In this document: positions 25,244 through 33,411 of the stretch, one piece after another
How the letters are laid out: the number at the start of each line of letters is the position of its first letter
How positions within the stretch are numbered: the first letter of the stretch is position 1
Source: Aquimonas voraii
GTDB lineage: Bacteria; Pseudomonadota; Gammaproteobacteria; Xanthomonadales; Xanthomonadaceae
Assembly: GCF_900101825.1 (NCBI RefSeq)
Contig: NZ_FNAG01000001.1
Location: 558,001-622,000 of the forward strand
Reading direction: 5' to 3'
Length of the DNA: 64,000 bases
Program-made: the position numbers and the translations under genes
The notes under the pieces: model-generated
What the model was told of the DNA's origin: nothing
What the model saw: only the letters and a program-made list of their open reading frames with translations
Databases searched by the model: none

Positions 25244-25834
25244 GTGCCCCTGAATCTGCCCAACCTGTTGACTCTGTTCCGCATTGCCCTGATTCCGGTG
25301 CTGGTGCTGGTGTTCTACCTGCCTTATGCATGGACCAACCTCGCTGCCGCGCTGGTGTTTGCGGTGGGCGCGATCACCGACTGGGCGGACGGCTATATCG
25401 CGCGTCGCTACGGCATGTTCTCGGCCTTCGGCGCCTTCCTCGATCCGGTCGCCGACAAGCTGGCGGTGGCGGTCGCCCTAGTCATCATCGTGCAGGCTCA
25501 TCCGACCGTGTTCATGGCGCTCATCGCGGCGGTGATCATCGGGCGTGAGATCACCATCTCCGCGCTGCGTGAGTGGATGGCCGAGATCGGCCAGCGCGCG
25601 ACGGTGCGCGTGGCTGCAATCGGCAAGATCAAGACCATCGTGCAGATGGTGGCCTTGGTGATGCTGCTTTATCGCGAGGACCTGCTGGGCCTGCCTGTGT
25701 TCCTGATCGGTGAGGTGCTGCTGGCGGTGGCGGCAGTGTTGACGCTGTGGTCGGGGGTCCAGTACCTGCTGGCCGCGTGGCCGGCGATGCGGGGCGAGGC
25801 CGCGATCGAAAAAAAGTCCACCGACGAGGCTTGA
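25244..25834 (+). CDS. pgsA: CDP-diacylglycerol-glycerol-3-phosphate 3-phosphatidyltransferase
   Basis: 196 residues from a GTG start chosen because it gives the usual N-terminus (L-N-L-P-N-L-L-T-L-F-R-I); a TTG 57 bases earlier adds unlikely residues. It makes phosphatidylglycerol phosphate in the inner membrane. The CDP-alcohol transferase signature D-x2-D-G-x2-A-R-x8-G-x3-D-x3-D is complete (D-W-A-D-G-Y-I-A-R-R...G-A-F-L-D-P-V-A-D). Several transmembrane helices follow. Its TGA lies inside the -35 box of the tRNA promoter. uvrC-pgsA-tRNA(Gly) is a recurrent order in gammaproteobacteria. Confidence 0.95.
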   Translation: MPLNLPNLLTLFRIALIPVLVLVFYLPYAWTNLAAALVFAVGAITDWADGYIARRYGMFSAFGAFLDPVADKLAVAVALVIIVQAHPTVFMALIAAVIIGREITISALREWMAEIGQRATVRVAAIGKIKTIVQMVALVMLLYREDLLGLPVFLIGEVLLAVAAVLTLWSGVQYLLAAWPAMRGEAAIEKKSTDEA

Positions 25835-25858
25835 CACATCATCTCTGATGCCTACAAT
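25831..25858 (+). promoter_or_regulatory. Strong tRNA-operon promoter overlapping the pgsA stop
   Basis: TTGACA (25831-25836), 16 bases, then TACAAT (25853-25858). A GC-rich discriminator (GGCGGGC) follows, as in stable-RNA promoters under stringent control. The -35 contains the pgsA stop codon. The expected transcript start is about seven bases before the first tRNA. Confidence 0.85.
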
Positions 25859-25871
25859 GGCGGGCTCCAGC

Positions 25872-25947
<76 letters not shown>

Positions 25948-25955
25948 GATCCACG

Positions 25956-25995
25956 AAACCCCGTGGTGACTTCGGTCCTCCGGGGTTTTGTTTTT
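25956..25995 (+). terminator. Terminator-like hairpin between the first tRNA-Gly and tRNA-Cys
   Basis: AAACCCCG pairs with CGGGGTTT, with an inner GAC-TTCG-GTC tetraloop helix, followed by TGTTTTT. It should end most transcripts after the first tRNA, so the following two tRNAs need read-through or another promoter. I see no convincing one in the 62 bases before tRNA-Cys. Confidence 0.85.
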
Positions 25996-26057
25996 AAGCG
26001 GAACGGCGAGCCGCTTCAGCGGCATCGGTGTGACGCTGGTGGTAGAGGCACCGCCAC

Positions 26058-26131
26058 GGCCTGGTGGCAGAGTGGTCATGCAGCGGCCTGCAAAGCCGTG
26101 TACGCCGGTTCGATTCCGACCCAGGCCTCCA
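26058..26131 (+). tRNA. tRNA-Cys (GCA)
   Basis: 74 bases with encoded CCA. The acceptor stem is GGCCTGG/CCAGGCC, the anticodon GCA lies in CTGCAAA and the T-loop is TTCGATT. It lies between two identical tRNA-Gly genes. Confidence 0.97.
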
Positions 26132-26162
26132 TTCTCAGGAATGGGTGAAAAACAAGAGATAC

Positions 26163-26238
<76 letters not shown>

Positions 26239-26241
26239 TTG

Positions 26242-26275
26242 AAAGCCCCGGGCGCAAGCCCGGGGCTTTTTGTTT
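26242..26275 (+). terminator. Intrinsic terminator of the tRNA operon
   Basis: AAAGCCCCGGGC-GCAA-GCCCGGGGCTTT, a 12-bp stem with a GNRA loop, runs into TTTTTGTTT. It lies four bases after the last tRNA. Confidence 0.95.
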
Positions 26276-26677
26276 GGATGATTGCGCCTTCGCGGGGACG
26301 CGCGTTCCTGCCTGCAGACGCAGGCGGGCGCTTGGCGGCGCCGGCAAGGCATGTGCTGGCTGAACTCGCTGTGGCTCCTGTCCTTCCTGCACTTGGTGCC
26401 GGGTCGGTGCAAGGGCTGGCGGCGACGCCCCCAACGCGGTGGTGCGGCGTGTGGCGTGCGCGATGATGCGCTTGACCGCTGCTTCCGGCGCCGTCCAGTC
26501 CCGTTCCGGCGGGCCCGCCCGGCGGCCCGCCACCCGCCGAGTATCCCGGAGGGCGGGGAACTGCGATGAATCAGAGCGTGCCGAGCTGGGAGCCCTTGCA
26601 GCATGGCCAGCCGCTTGCGCTGGAGCCCTTGCCTGCACCGGGTGCCACCCCTGGTCTGCAGCGTCCGCCTGACCGGC
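26276..26677. other. Non-coding stretch between the tRNA operon and phasin terminator
   Basis: Open frames here run through the tRNA genes or have composition unlike neighbouring proteins. I see no motif, ribosome site or repeat that supports a gene. A 55-codon frame from ATG 26566 has no recognisable feature. Confidence 0.5.
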
Positions 26678-26703
26678 AAAAAAAAGCCCGCCGGCCCGGT
26701 GGC
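26678..26703 (-). terminator. Probable terminator of the phasin gene
   Basis: On the minus strand GCCACCGGGCCGGCGGGC is followed by eight Ts. The stem is imperfect, but the T-run is the only one in the area. It lies about 110 bases past the phasin stop. A stronger hairpin GCCTGCCGGC-TT-GCCGGCGGGC lies between them (26757-26778) without Ts. Confidence 0.55.
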
Positions 26704-26809
26704 AGCAGGGGAGGGATCTGCGGCAACACCTGAATGGGCGGCGGGTTCTACCAAGCGCCCGCCGGCAAGCCGGCAGGCGCGCGTCCTCGGCGGACGCAAG
26801 CGGAAGTGC

Positions 26810-27505
26810 TTACTCGCTGGCGGGCGCGGACTCGGTGGGTTCACCCTTGGTCGCCACCTTCGCCTTGGACGCCTTGGCAGCCTTCACGGCCTTCTTGGCT
26901 GGGGATTTGGCGGCCGGCTTGGCGGCGGCAGGCCTTGCGGATTTCGATCCCGCCTTGGTGACGGTCACGTCGGCCTTTGCGCTCTTGGCGGCGGGCTTGC
27001 GCGCAGCGGGTTTGCTCTCAACGCCAAGCTTCTTGAGCTCAGCGGTCAGCGCGTCGACGCGCTTGGCCAGGTGGCCGAGATCCTCATGGCCCGGCACGCC
27101 GAGGCGGTTCAACGCGCGCTGCACGCGTTCCTCGAAGATCTTCTCGAGCTTGTCCCAGGTGTCGGTGGCGCGGTCACGCACCTGCTCGACGCGGTTTTCG
27201 ACGGCGTCGCGGACGGCGTCGACGCGGCCGGTGGCGAGTTTGCGGGTCTTCTGTTCGATGCTGGAACCTTCCTTGACGAGGTTCTCGAACAAGCGCGAGC
27301 CTTCTTCCTGCGCGCGATTGAAGGCGCCCATGCCGGCCAGCCAGATGCCCTGAGCGGATTCCATGATCGAGCGCGACAGCGTCTCGGCCTTGCCACCAAG
27401 TGCAGCCACCGGGGACTTGGCGGCAGTCTTCTTCGCGGCCGGCTTGCTGGCCTTGGCGGTCTTGGCGGGGGCCTGGGCGGCCGCGGCTTTCTTGAACTTG
27501 GCCAT
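26810..27505 (-). CDS. Phasin family protein with histone-like Lys/Ala tail (PhaF-like)
   Basis: 231 residues starting at M-A-K-F-K-K, with GAGG eight bases upstream. Residues 1-45 are Ala/Lys/Pro-rich. Residues 50-155 are a helical phasin domain (G-I-W-L-A-G-M-G-A-F-N-R-A-Q-E-E-G) that coats polyhydroxyalkanoate granules and continues as a coiled coil. The last 70 residues are A-A-K-P/K-S-A-K repeats like histone H1, a region that binds DNA in Pseudomonas PhaF and helps share granules between daughter cells. No PHA synthase lies in the window. The patatin gene upstream runs in the same direction. Confidence 0.88.
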   Translation of the reverse strand: MAKFKKAAAAQAPAKTAKASKPAAKKTAAKSPVAALGGKAETLSRSIMESAQGIWLAGMGAFNRAQEEGSRLFENLVKEGSSIEQKTRKLATGRVDAVRDAVENRVEQVRDRATDTWDKLEKIFEERVQRALNRLGVPGHEDLGHLAKRVDALTAELKKLGVESKPAARKPAAKSAKADVTVTKAGSKSARPAAAKPAAKSPAKKAVKAAKASKAKVATKGEPTESAPASE

Positions 27506-27599
27506 GTGCAGTTCCTCGGTGGGAATAGGGGCGAACGTCCGGCATGCTGCCGGCGCCACCTAGAATAATCACACTATGCGGCGACTGTGCCGGCGCCCT

Positions 27600-28856
27600 T
27601 CAGCGCGGTTTGCGGCTGGGCTTGCGTTCGACGCGTTGCTCGATCAGTTCCTGCACTTCGTCCAGCGCCCGCGACAAGCGAGCGGTGGTCGCGGTGTGCG
27701 GCCGATAGGCGCGCCGCACCCCCTCCATCAGGGACGGCGCGCTGGTGTCCAGCAGGTCCTCGCGCAGGCCCAGACCAAGACGGGCAAGCAGGGGCCGCAG
27801 ACGATCGCGATGGAGGCCCAAGTCGCGCAGAGTGGCGCGGTAGGCATGCTCGCAGACGCGCTGCCGCGAGGCGTAGCTGAAGGCGTTGGTGAAGAACACC
27901 TCGGCATCGTCGTGGTTGGGCTCGAAGATCAGCTGGTCGCTGTGCGCGTACTGCTGCGCGTACTTGGCCAGACCCACTTGCATGCGCGACTGCAGCAGGG
28001 TTCGGAAGGTCTGCGACAGCACCATCGGCAGCCCGCCTTCGGTGACCGAGGACAGGCGCTCGCCGTCCGCGCCGTGGGCGCTGTGGCCGTCGTAGGGCAC
28101 CAGCGGGTTCAGGCCGATCAGCAGATCGATGTCCTCATCGAGCGCCACCGAGCCATGCATGGTGCGGCGCAGTGCGCCGTCCACCAGGTGTCGGCCGTGC
28201 AGCTTCACCGGAGGGTAGAGCCCCGGCAACGCGGCGCTGGCCTGCACGGCCACGGAGATCGGTACGTCGTCCCAGCCGCTGCTGCCGAAGCGCACGGTCT
28301 CGCCACTGTCGAGGTCGACCGCGATCACCCGCAGCTTGCGCTTGAGTTCGCGGAAGTCATTGCTGCGGCCGCGCCGGGTGAAGGCATCACGCAAGAAGTG
28401 TTCGATGCCGCTGTTGTCGAACAGTCCGTTGGGAATCAGCCCGCCGAAGCGGCCCAGCAGATCGCCCACGCCGACCTCACCCGGATGGGCCAGCGCATTG
28501 CGCCAGAAATCCAGCAGCAGACGCGGCAGCCCGATCACCCGTCGGGCGTATTCGAAGACCGCCGGGCGCAGGAAGGTCTCCGGGCGGAAACGCACGTCAC
28601 CGCTGTCGCCGGTCAGGAAGATCCGGCACATCGTGGCGGTGTCCATGCGGTTGGCCAGCGAAGCCGCGAGAAAGGCGCCGGAGCTGACGCCGACGTAGAT
28701 TTCCAGTCGCGTCAGGTCGAGGCCCTCGATCGCTTCGTCGAGGGCGCGCAGGGCGCCGAGTTCGTACATCCCCCCGATGGGGCCGCCGCCAGCGACGGCC
28801 AGGCCGATGCGGGGCTTGCGACGACGCGGGGCGCTGGCGGTCTGGATCGAGAGCAT
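27600..28856 (-). CDS. Patatin-like phospholipase/acyl hydrolase
   Basis: 418 residues. The oxyanion loop G-G-G-P-I-G-G is at about 23-29, the nucleophile elbow G-V-S-S-G near 56-60 (G-x-S-x-G), and the catalytic Asp in V-D-G-A-L near 210. This Ser-Asp dyad enzyme hydrolyses acyl chains from phospholipids or neutral lipids. There is no signal peptide, so it acts in the cytoplasm. It lies 94 bases upstream of the phasin gene on the same strand, suggesting a role at storage granules or in lipid turnover, which is inference. A Lys/Arg-rich tail ends the protein. Confidence 0.9.
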   Translation of the reverse strand: MLSIQTASAPRRRKPRIGLAVAGGGPIGGMYELGALRALDEAIEGLDLTRLEIYVGVSSGAFLAASLANRMDTATMCRIFLTGDSGDVRFRPETFLRPAVFEYARRVIGLPRLLLDFWRNALAHPGEVGVGDLLGRFGGLIPNGLFDNSGIEHFLRDAFTRRGRSNDFRELKRKLRVIAVDLDSGETVRFGSSGWDDVPISVAVQASAALPGLYPPVKLHGRHLVDGALRRTMHGSVALDEDIDLLIGLNPLVPYDGHSAHGADGERLSSVTEGGLPMVLSQTFRTLLQSRMQVGLAKYAQQYAHSDQLIFEPNHDDAEVFFTNAFSYASRQRVCEHAYRATLRDLGLHRDRLRPLLARLGLGLREDLLDTSAPSLMEGVRRAYRPHTATTARLSRALDEVQELIEQRVERKPSRKPR

Positions 28857-28958
28857 GCGCTAGGGTATGCAGGAGTCGAGCCAGCGAGTGTAACGCTGGC
28901 GTCGGCCTGCGCCCCGCATCCCAGGGACGCGCCCTTCGCCGCCTGCGACCAAGGTCGA

Positions 28959-29705
28959 ATGCACGCCCATCACCCCACTGCCCGTCGCCTGTCGCGCCTC
29001 ATTGCCGCCAATCAGCGCCTGCGTGACGCTGGGGCAGAGCCACGCAACCGCTCGCCATGGCTGCCCGCGCTGCAGCGCTGGCAGGCGCAGCGGCTGCAGC
29101 GCAGCTTCGGGAGCTTCCTGAAGCGCGGCGACACACGCCCTGCCGCCGAGTTCTTCCTGACCGATCTCTACGGCGACCATGATGTCAGCGGCCGCGACGC
29201 CGGCGTGGCGCGCATCGTGCCCCGGCTGATCCGCCTGCTGCCCGAGGATTTCCTGCGTACTGCCGCCGACGCCATCGAGCTGGGCGCGCTCAGCCACGCC
29301 TTCGACCTGCGGATGGTCGATCGGCTCGTCCTCCGGCACGGCCCGCACCCGACCGGGCTCGATGAGGCGCGATACGCACAGGCCTACCGGGACTGCGGAC
29401 TGCCGCGTCTGCGCGCGCGCCAGATCGATCTGATTGTCGAGGTCGGGCAGTCGCTGGATGAGGCCGTGCGGCATCCGATGCTCGGGCGCGTGCTCAAGCT
29501 CTCGCGTCTGCCGGCGCGCGCCGCCGGTCTATGGGAGCTGCAGCGGTTCCTGGAGCGCGGATTTGCAGCCTTCGCCGAGCTGGGCGGTGCGGACGCGTTC
29601 CTCGGCACCATCGAGCGGCAGGAGCGCGAGGTCAGCCGCCGGCTGTTTGCAGGCCACGCGCGGCCCTTCGCCCTGGCTGGCGGGGCGAACGGGCAAGGCG
29701 GCTGA
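28959..29705 (+). CDS. Conserved hypothetical protein (F-F-L-T-D-L-Y-G)
   Basis: 248 residues starting at an ATG with AAGG six bases upstream. I do not recognise a named family. The protein looks helical, rich in Arg and Leu, with a F-F-L-T-D-L-Y-G-D-H-D motif at about residue 65 and repeated R-A-R/L-x-x-L segments. It has no signal peptide and no membrane helix. I recall similar proteins in relatives but no function. It is divergent from the patatin gene, sharing a 102-base promoter region, which hints at linked control. A much longer open frame in the same phase upstream is the antisense shadow of patatin. Confidence 0.72.
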   Translation: MHAHHPTARRLSRLIAANQRLRDAGAEPRNRSPWLPALQRWQAQRLQRSFGSFLKRGDTRPAAEFFLTDLYGDHDVSGRDAGVARIVPRLIRLLPEDFLRTAADAIELGALSHAFDLRMVDRLVLRHGPHPTGLDEARYAQAYRDCGLPRLRARQIDLIVEVGQSLDEAVRHPMLGRVLKLSRLPARAAGLWELQRFLERGFAAFAELGGADAFLGTIERQEREVSRRLFAGHARPFALAGGANGQGG

Positions 29706-29760
29706 TTGCCGCGCCGCCCCTCAGCTGTTTCAGCGGTCGGCCGCTTCGAAGAGCCGCCGA

Positions 29761-31365
29761 TCAGGCGGGCCGGATCCCGCGCACGCCGTCCTCGACCACG
29801 TAGCGCCCGACGGTGCGCACCGCGCTCTGGCGCTGCTTGACCGTCTCAGGGGAGCGCAGCAGCACCTCGGCATCGCGGCCGATCTCGACCAGAACGTAGC
29901 CGCGCTCGTCGCTGTTCAGGTGCAGCAGCTGCGGGTTGTCGGCGCGCAGCGCCTCGTACGCGGACTGCGGCCAGCCCTGCGAGGACATCGAGGTGCCGCA
30001 GACCTCCGCGGCGAAGGTATGCGCCTCGCCCCAGGGATCGGCCTGCACGTTGGCGACCACGTTGGCGTGGAGGTCGCCGCCGATCACCATCGGGTTCGAC
30101 AGCCCCGGTCGCGCCAGCGCCTCAATCAAGGCGCGCTGGCTGTGCGGATAGCCGTCCCAGCCATCGGTCCAGACGGTACGTCCGGCACCGGCCCGGTTGT
30201 CCATGGGAGTCAGCAGGGTCTGCTGGGCGATCAGGTTCCAGCGTGCGTCGGAAGACTCCAACTCGCGGAGCAGCCAGGCCTCCTGCTCGCGGCCCAGCAT
30301 CGTCCGCTGCGGATCCTCGAGTGCCGCGCAGGTCGCCGCATCAAGCGTGACCGAGCCGCCGCGCTTGACGGGATCCGGGCAGGCCATGGCGCTGCGGTAC
30401 TGGCGGTCGTCGAGCACGAAGAAGCGCGCGAGTCGGCCATAGTCGACCCGAGTGTGGATCGGCATGGACCCATCGAGGCGCGGTCGCATGCGGCGCGGCA
30501 GCGGCATGTGCTCGTAGTAGGCCTGGTAGGCGGCGGCGCGGCGCAGCAGGAAGCGCGGGTCGGCGTGTTCGCTCTCGTCCGCGGCGGGGTCGTTGTCGAC
30601 CTCGTGGTCGTCCCAGGTCAGCAACCAGGGCAGGGCGGCGTGGGCGTCCTGCAGGTCGGGGTCGGTCTTGTACTGGGCATGGCGCACGCGGTACTCGTCG
30701 AGCGTGTAGGGCTCGCCGCCCATGTGCCGGCGCACCAGATCGTCGCCCCAGCTGTTTTCGTAGATGTAGTCACCCAGGAACACCATCAGATCCGGCGAAT
30801 CGCGCAGCAGCTGGGCGTAGCCGTTGAAGTGACCCTGCTCGTAGTGCTGGCAGGACGAGAACGCGAACTTCAGCGCCCGCGGCATCGCATCCAGGGCCGG
30901 TGCAGTGCGCGTGCGGCCGCTGCGGCTGACGGCGTGACCGGCGATGAAGCGATAGAAGTAGACGCGATCCGGGCGCAGGCCGCTGACATCCACGTGCACG
31001 CTGTAGGCCAGCTCATGCACGGCGCGCACGCGACCTTCGGCCACGACCTTGCCGAAGGCTTCGTCCTCGGCGACCTGCCACTGCACCGAGACCAATGCAT
31101 CGCGCTCGATGCCGCCATCGGCCTGCAGCGGTGCCGGCGCCAGCCGCGTCCACAGGCTGAAGCCCTCGGGTGTCGGATAGCCGGAGGCGACGCCCAGTTG
31201 GAAGGGATCGGCCACAAAGCGCGGCCCCTGCTGGGCGCGCGTCTCACCTGATCCGAGCAGGCCAAGCAGGCCGAGCCCGGCTGCAGCGGAGAGTAGATCG
31301 CGACGGCTCAAGCGGCCGGAGCGCAGCAGGGCGTCGAGTCGGGCGGAGCGGTTCGAATGGGGCAT
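29761..31365 (-). CDS. phoD: PhoD-type alkaline phosphatase/phosphodiesterase, Tat-exported
   Basis: 534 residues. The twin-arginine signal S-R-R-D-L-L followed by A-A-G-L-G-L-L-G-L-L spans about residues 18-45, so it is exported folded to the periplasm or outside. An N-terminal PhoD_N domain (F-x-L-G-V-A-S-G-Y-P) precedes the metallophosphatase core. Core motifs are S-S-C-Q, F-L-G-D-Y-I-Y-E, T-W-D-D-H-E-V-D-N-D and G-G-D-L-H-A-N. These are the Fe/Ca ligands of PhoD enzymes that release phosphate from diesters. It converges on the unknown gene at 28959 and is divergent from the wax synthase. No Pho box was identified. Confidence 0.93.
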   Translation of the reverse strand: MPHSNRSARLDALLRSGRLSRRDLLSAAAGLGLLGLLGSGETRAQQGPRFVADPFQLGVASGYPTPEGFSLWTRLAPAPLQADGGIERDALVSVQWQVAEDEAFGKVVAEGRVRAVHELAYSVHVDVSGLRPDRVYFYRFIAGHAVSRSGRTRTAPALDAMPRALKFAFSSCQHYEQGHFNGYAQLLRDSPDLMVFLGDYIYENSWGDDLVRRHMGGEPYTLDEYRVRHAQYKTDPDLQDAHAALPWLLTWDDHEVDNDPAADESEHADPRFLLRRAAAYQAYYEHMPLPRRMRPRLDGSMPIHTRVDYGRLARFFVLDDRQYRSAMACPDPVKRGGSVTLDAATCAALEDPQRTMLGREQEAWLLRELESSDARWNLIAQQTLLTPMDNRAGAGRTVWTDGWDGYPHSQRALIEALARPGLSNPMVIGGDLHANVVANVQADPWGEAHTFAAEVCGTSMSSQGWPQSAYEALRADNPQLLHLNSDERGYVLVEIGRDAEVLLRSPETVKQRQSAVRTVGRYVVEDGVRGIRPA

Positions 31366-31503
31366 GGCGGGCAGTAGGGGGGCGGCGGGCGAGCGGTCTA
31401 GCCTGCCAAAGCGCGATGACGGGGGATAGCGTCGGAGGACGCGGCTCGCATTGACGCTCGCTTGAGTGATCTGCACCATCGCCCGACGGGAAGGGAGAGG
31501 CAG

Positions 31504-33066
31504 ATGCCGAACACAGCTGCGAAGACAGCGCGCGGTGCACCCAAGCGCGAGGCCATGTCGAAGGTCGACACCGCCTGGCTGCGCATGGAGCGGCCGACCA
31601 ATCTGATGATGATCACCGGCGTGCTGATGTTCTCCGAGCCTCTCGAGCTGTCGGCGCTGAAGAAGCTCATCAGCGAACGCTTCCTGGCTTTCCCGCGGTT
31701 CCGCCAGAAGGCGGTGGATGCCGCCACCGGTGCCCACTGGGAGGATGACGAGGACTTCGACCTGGACTGGCATGTGCGTCTGACCGCATTGCCGGGTCGC
31801 GCCGACAAGGCTGCACTTGAGAACCTGGTCAGCCTGCTGGCCTCGACGGGCCTCGACCACTCCAAGCCGCTTTGGCAGTTCCATCTCGTTGAACCCTACA
31901 ACGGCGGCAGCGCGCTGATCTCGCGCATTCACCATTGCTATGCCGATGGCATCGCGCTGGTGCAGGTGCTGCTCTCGCTGACCGACGTCAGCCGCGAACC
32001 CAAGCCGGGCGCCGATCTGCCGCGGGCCTGGCTGAAGGACGACGGCCACAAGGTCACCAAACGCTTCTTCGACCCGGCCTTCCAGCAGTTCGACCGCGCC
32101 ATGAAGATGGGCGGCAAGGTGATGGAGAAGAGCCTGGAGATGTACCGCGATCCGGGTCTGGCCGCGGTGCTGGCCAAGGAGGGCGGCGAGATCGCCCGTG
32201 AGCTTGGCCATGTGCTGATGCTGCCCGACGACCCCGAGACGCCGCTCAAGGCCGGGCTCGGCGTGAGCAAGCGCTGCGCCTGGGCCGAGCCGCTGCCGCT
32301 GCAGGAGGTCAAGACCATTGCCCGCGCGCTGGACTGCACGGTCAATGACGTGCTGCTGGCGGCCGTCGCCGGCGCGCTGCGCGCCTATCTGCTGGAGAGC
32401 GGCTTCGACCCCAATGGCTGCGGCATCCGCGCCACTGTGCCGGTCAACCTGCGGCCGCTGGAGCACGCCAAGAAGCTCGGCAACCACTTCGGCCTGGTCT
32501 TCCTCGACCTGCCGATCCACGAATCGAACCCGCTGCGCCGCCTGCAGCATGTCGCCGACAACATGCGTGAGATCAAGTCCTCGCGGCAGGCGATCATGAC
32601 CTTCGGCGTGCTCGCCGCGCTGGGCATGGCACCACCCGCCGTGCAGAAGCTCGCGCTTGAGTTGTTCAGCAAGAAGGGAACGGCGGTGGCCACCAATGTG
32701 CCGGGTCCGCAGATGCCGCTGTATCTCGCCGGTTCGGAAGTCAGCGATCTGATGTTCTGGGTGCCGCAGACCGGCAGCATCGGCGTCGGCATCAGCATCC
32801 TGAGCTACAACGACCGCGTGCACTTCGGCCTGATCAGCGACGCCAAGTGCATCGCCCGCCCGCAGGAAGTCATCGACCGCTTCGCGCCGGAGTTCGAGAA
32901 GATGCTGCTGGCGACACTGCTGGAGGACTGGACTGCGCCGATCCGTCCGGAAGATGCGGAAGACACCCTGCGCCGCTGCCTGCAGTCACCCGAAAGCTTC
33001 ACCCGCGCGGCCCCGGCCAAGGCCCGCAAGACGCCGCGCCGCAGAAAGAAGCTCGCGGGCGCCTGA
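31504..33066 (+). CDS. Wax ester synthase/diacylglycerol acyltransferase (WS/DGAT)
   Basis: 520 residues. The ATG at 31504 has AGGGAGAGG just upstream. The catalytic H-H-x3-D-G motif reads H-H-C-Y-A-D-G near residues 143-149, and P-L-W-Q-F-H-L-V-E precedes it. The second conserved block V-N-D-V-L-L-A-A-V is near 282, and V-P-V-N-L-R and N-V-P-G-P follow. It joins fatty acyl-CoA to alcohols or diacylglycerol to make storage lipids at the membrane. A lysine-rich C-terminal tail is present. With the nearby phasin and patatin genes it suggests a neutral-lipid storage region. Confidence 0.94.
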   Translation: MPNTAAKTARGAPKREAMSKVDTAWLRMERPTNLMMITGVLMFSEPLELSALKKLISERFLAFPRFRQKAVDAATGAHWEDDEDFDLDWHVRLTALPGRADKAALENLVSLLASTGLDHSKPLWQFHLVEPYNGGSALISRIHHCYADGIALVQVLLSLTDVSREPKPGADLPRAWLKDDGHKVTKRFFDPAFQQFDRAMKMGGKVMEKSLEMYRDPGLAAVLAKEGGEIARELGHVLMLPDDPETPLKAGLGVSKRCAWAEPLPLQEVKTIARALDCTVNDVLLAAVAGALRAYLLESGFDPNGCGIRATVPVNLRPLEHAKKLGNHFGLVFLDLPIHESNPLRRLQHVADNMREIKSSRQAIMTFGVLAALGMAPPAVQKLALELFSKKGTAVATNVPGPQMPLYLAGSEVSDLMFWVPQTGSIGVGISILSYNDRVHFGLISDAKCIARPQEVIDRFAPEFEKMLLATLLEDWTAPIRPEDAEDTLRRCLQSPESFTRAAPAKARKTPRRRKKLAGA

Positions 33067-33089
33067 GCGAGTTCGCGGGAAGTCCACTC

Positions 33090-33310
33090 ATAGGGTGGGC
33101 CCCGGCCGAGGGTGAGCCATGCCTTCGCCGCGGACATCGGGCGCGAAACGTCGTTCGACGCGCTGTGAGGCACATCGAGCGTGCATAGGGTGGGCCCTGG
33201 CCCACCATGAGCCACACGCTCGCTTCAGTTACGATTGTCTTGGGCGCGGCACCTCTCGTGCCTGTCCAAGCTGCGGCAACGTCGACCTCCTGGTGGGCCA
33301 GTGCGCGCCC
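33090..33310. repeat. TAGGGTGGGC repeat cluster
   Basis: TAGGGTGGGC occurs at 33091 and again within GGTGGGCC-CT-GGCCCACC (33189-33206, 8-bp stem). A third, decayed GGTGGGCCAG follows near 33292. Each is followed by similar CATGAGCCA-like words. This fills most of the 345-base gap between the wax synthase and the beta-helix gene. No gene is supported in the gap. Confidence 0.6.
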
Positions 33311-33411
33311 CATGAAGCGCGAATGCCTCTCTCCGGCGCGGGCGAACGTTCTGGAATATGCGAGTTCAGCGAGCGACACTGTGCAACTCGACATTCCGTG
33401 AGGTCGTCCCC

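Noticed and set aside
27576-28958. Upstream extension of the unknown 248-residue gene to 709 codons
   Set aside because: It is antisense to patatin and has shadow-frame composition. The ATG at 28959 has a ribosome site.
31366-32823. Long upstream extension of the PhoD frame, making 1020 codons
   Set aside because: The extension is antisense to the wax synthase and would bury the Tat signal. The true start is 31365.
33067-33411. Possible small genes between the wax synthase and the beta-helix gene
   Set aside because: Open frames coincide with GC-rich repeats and have no start signals.
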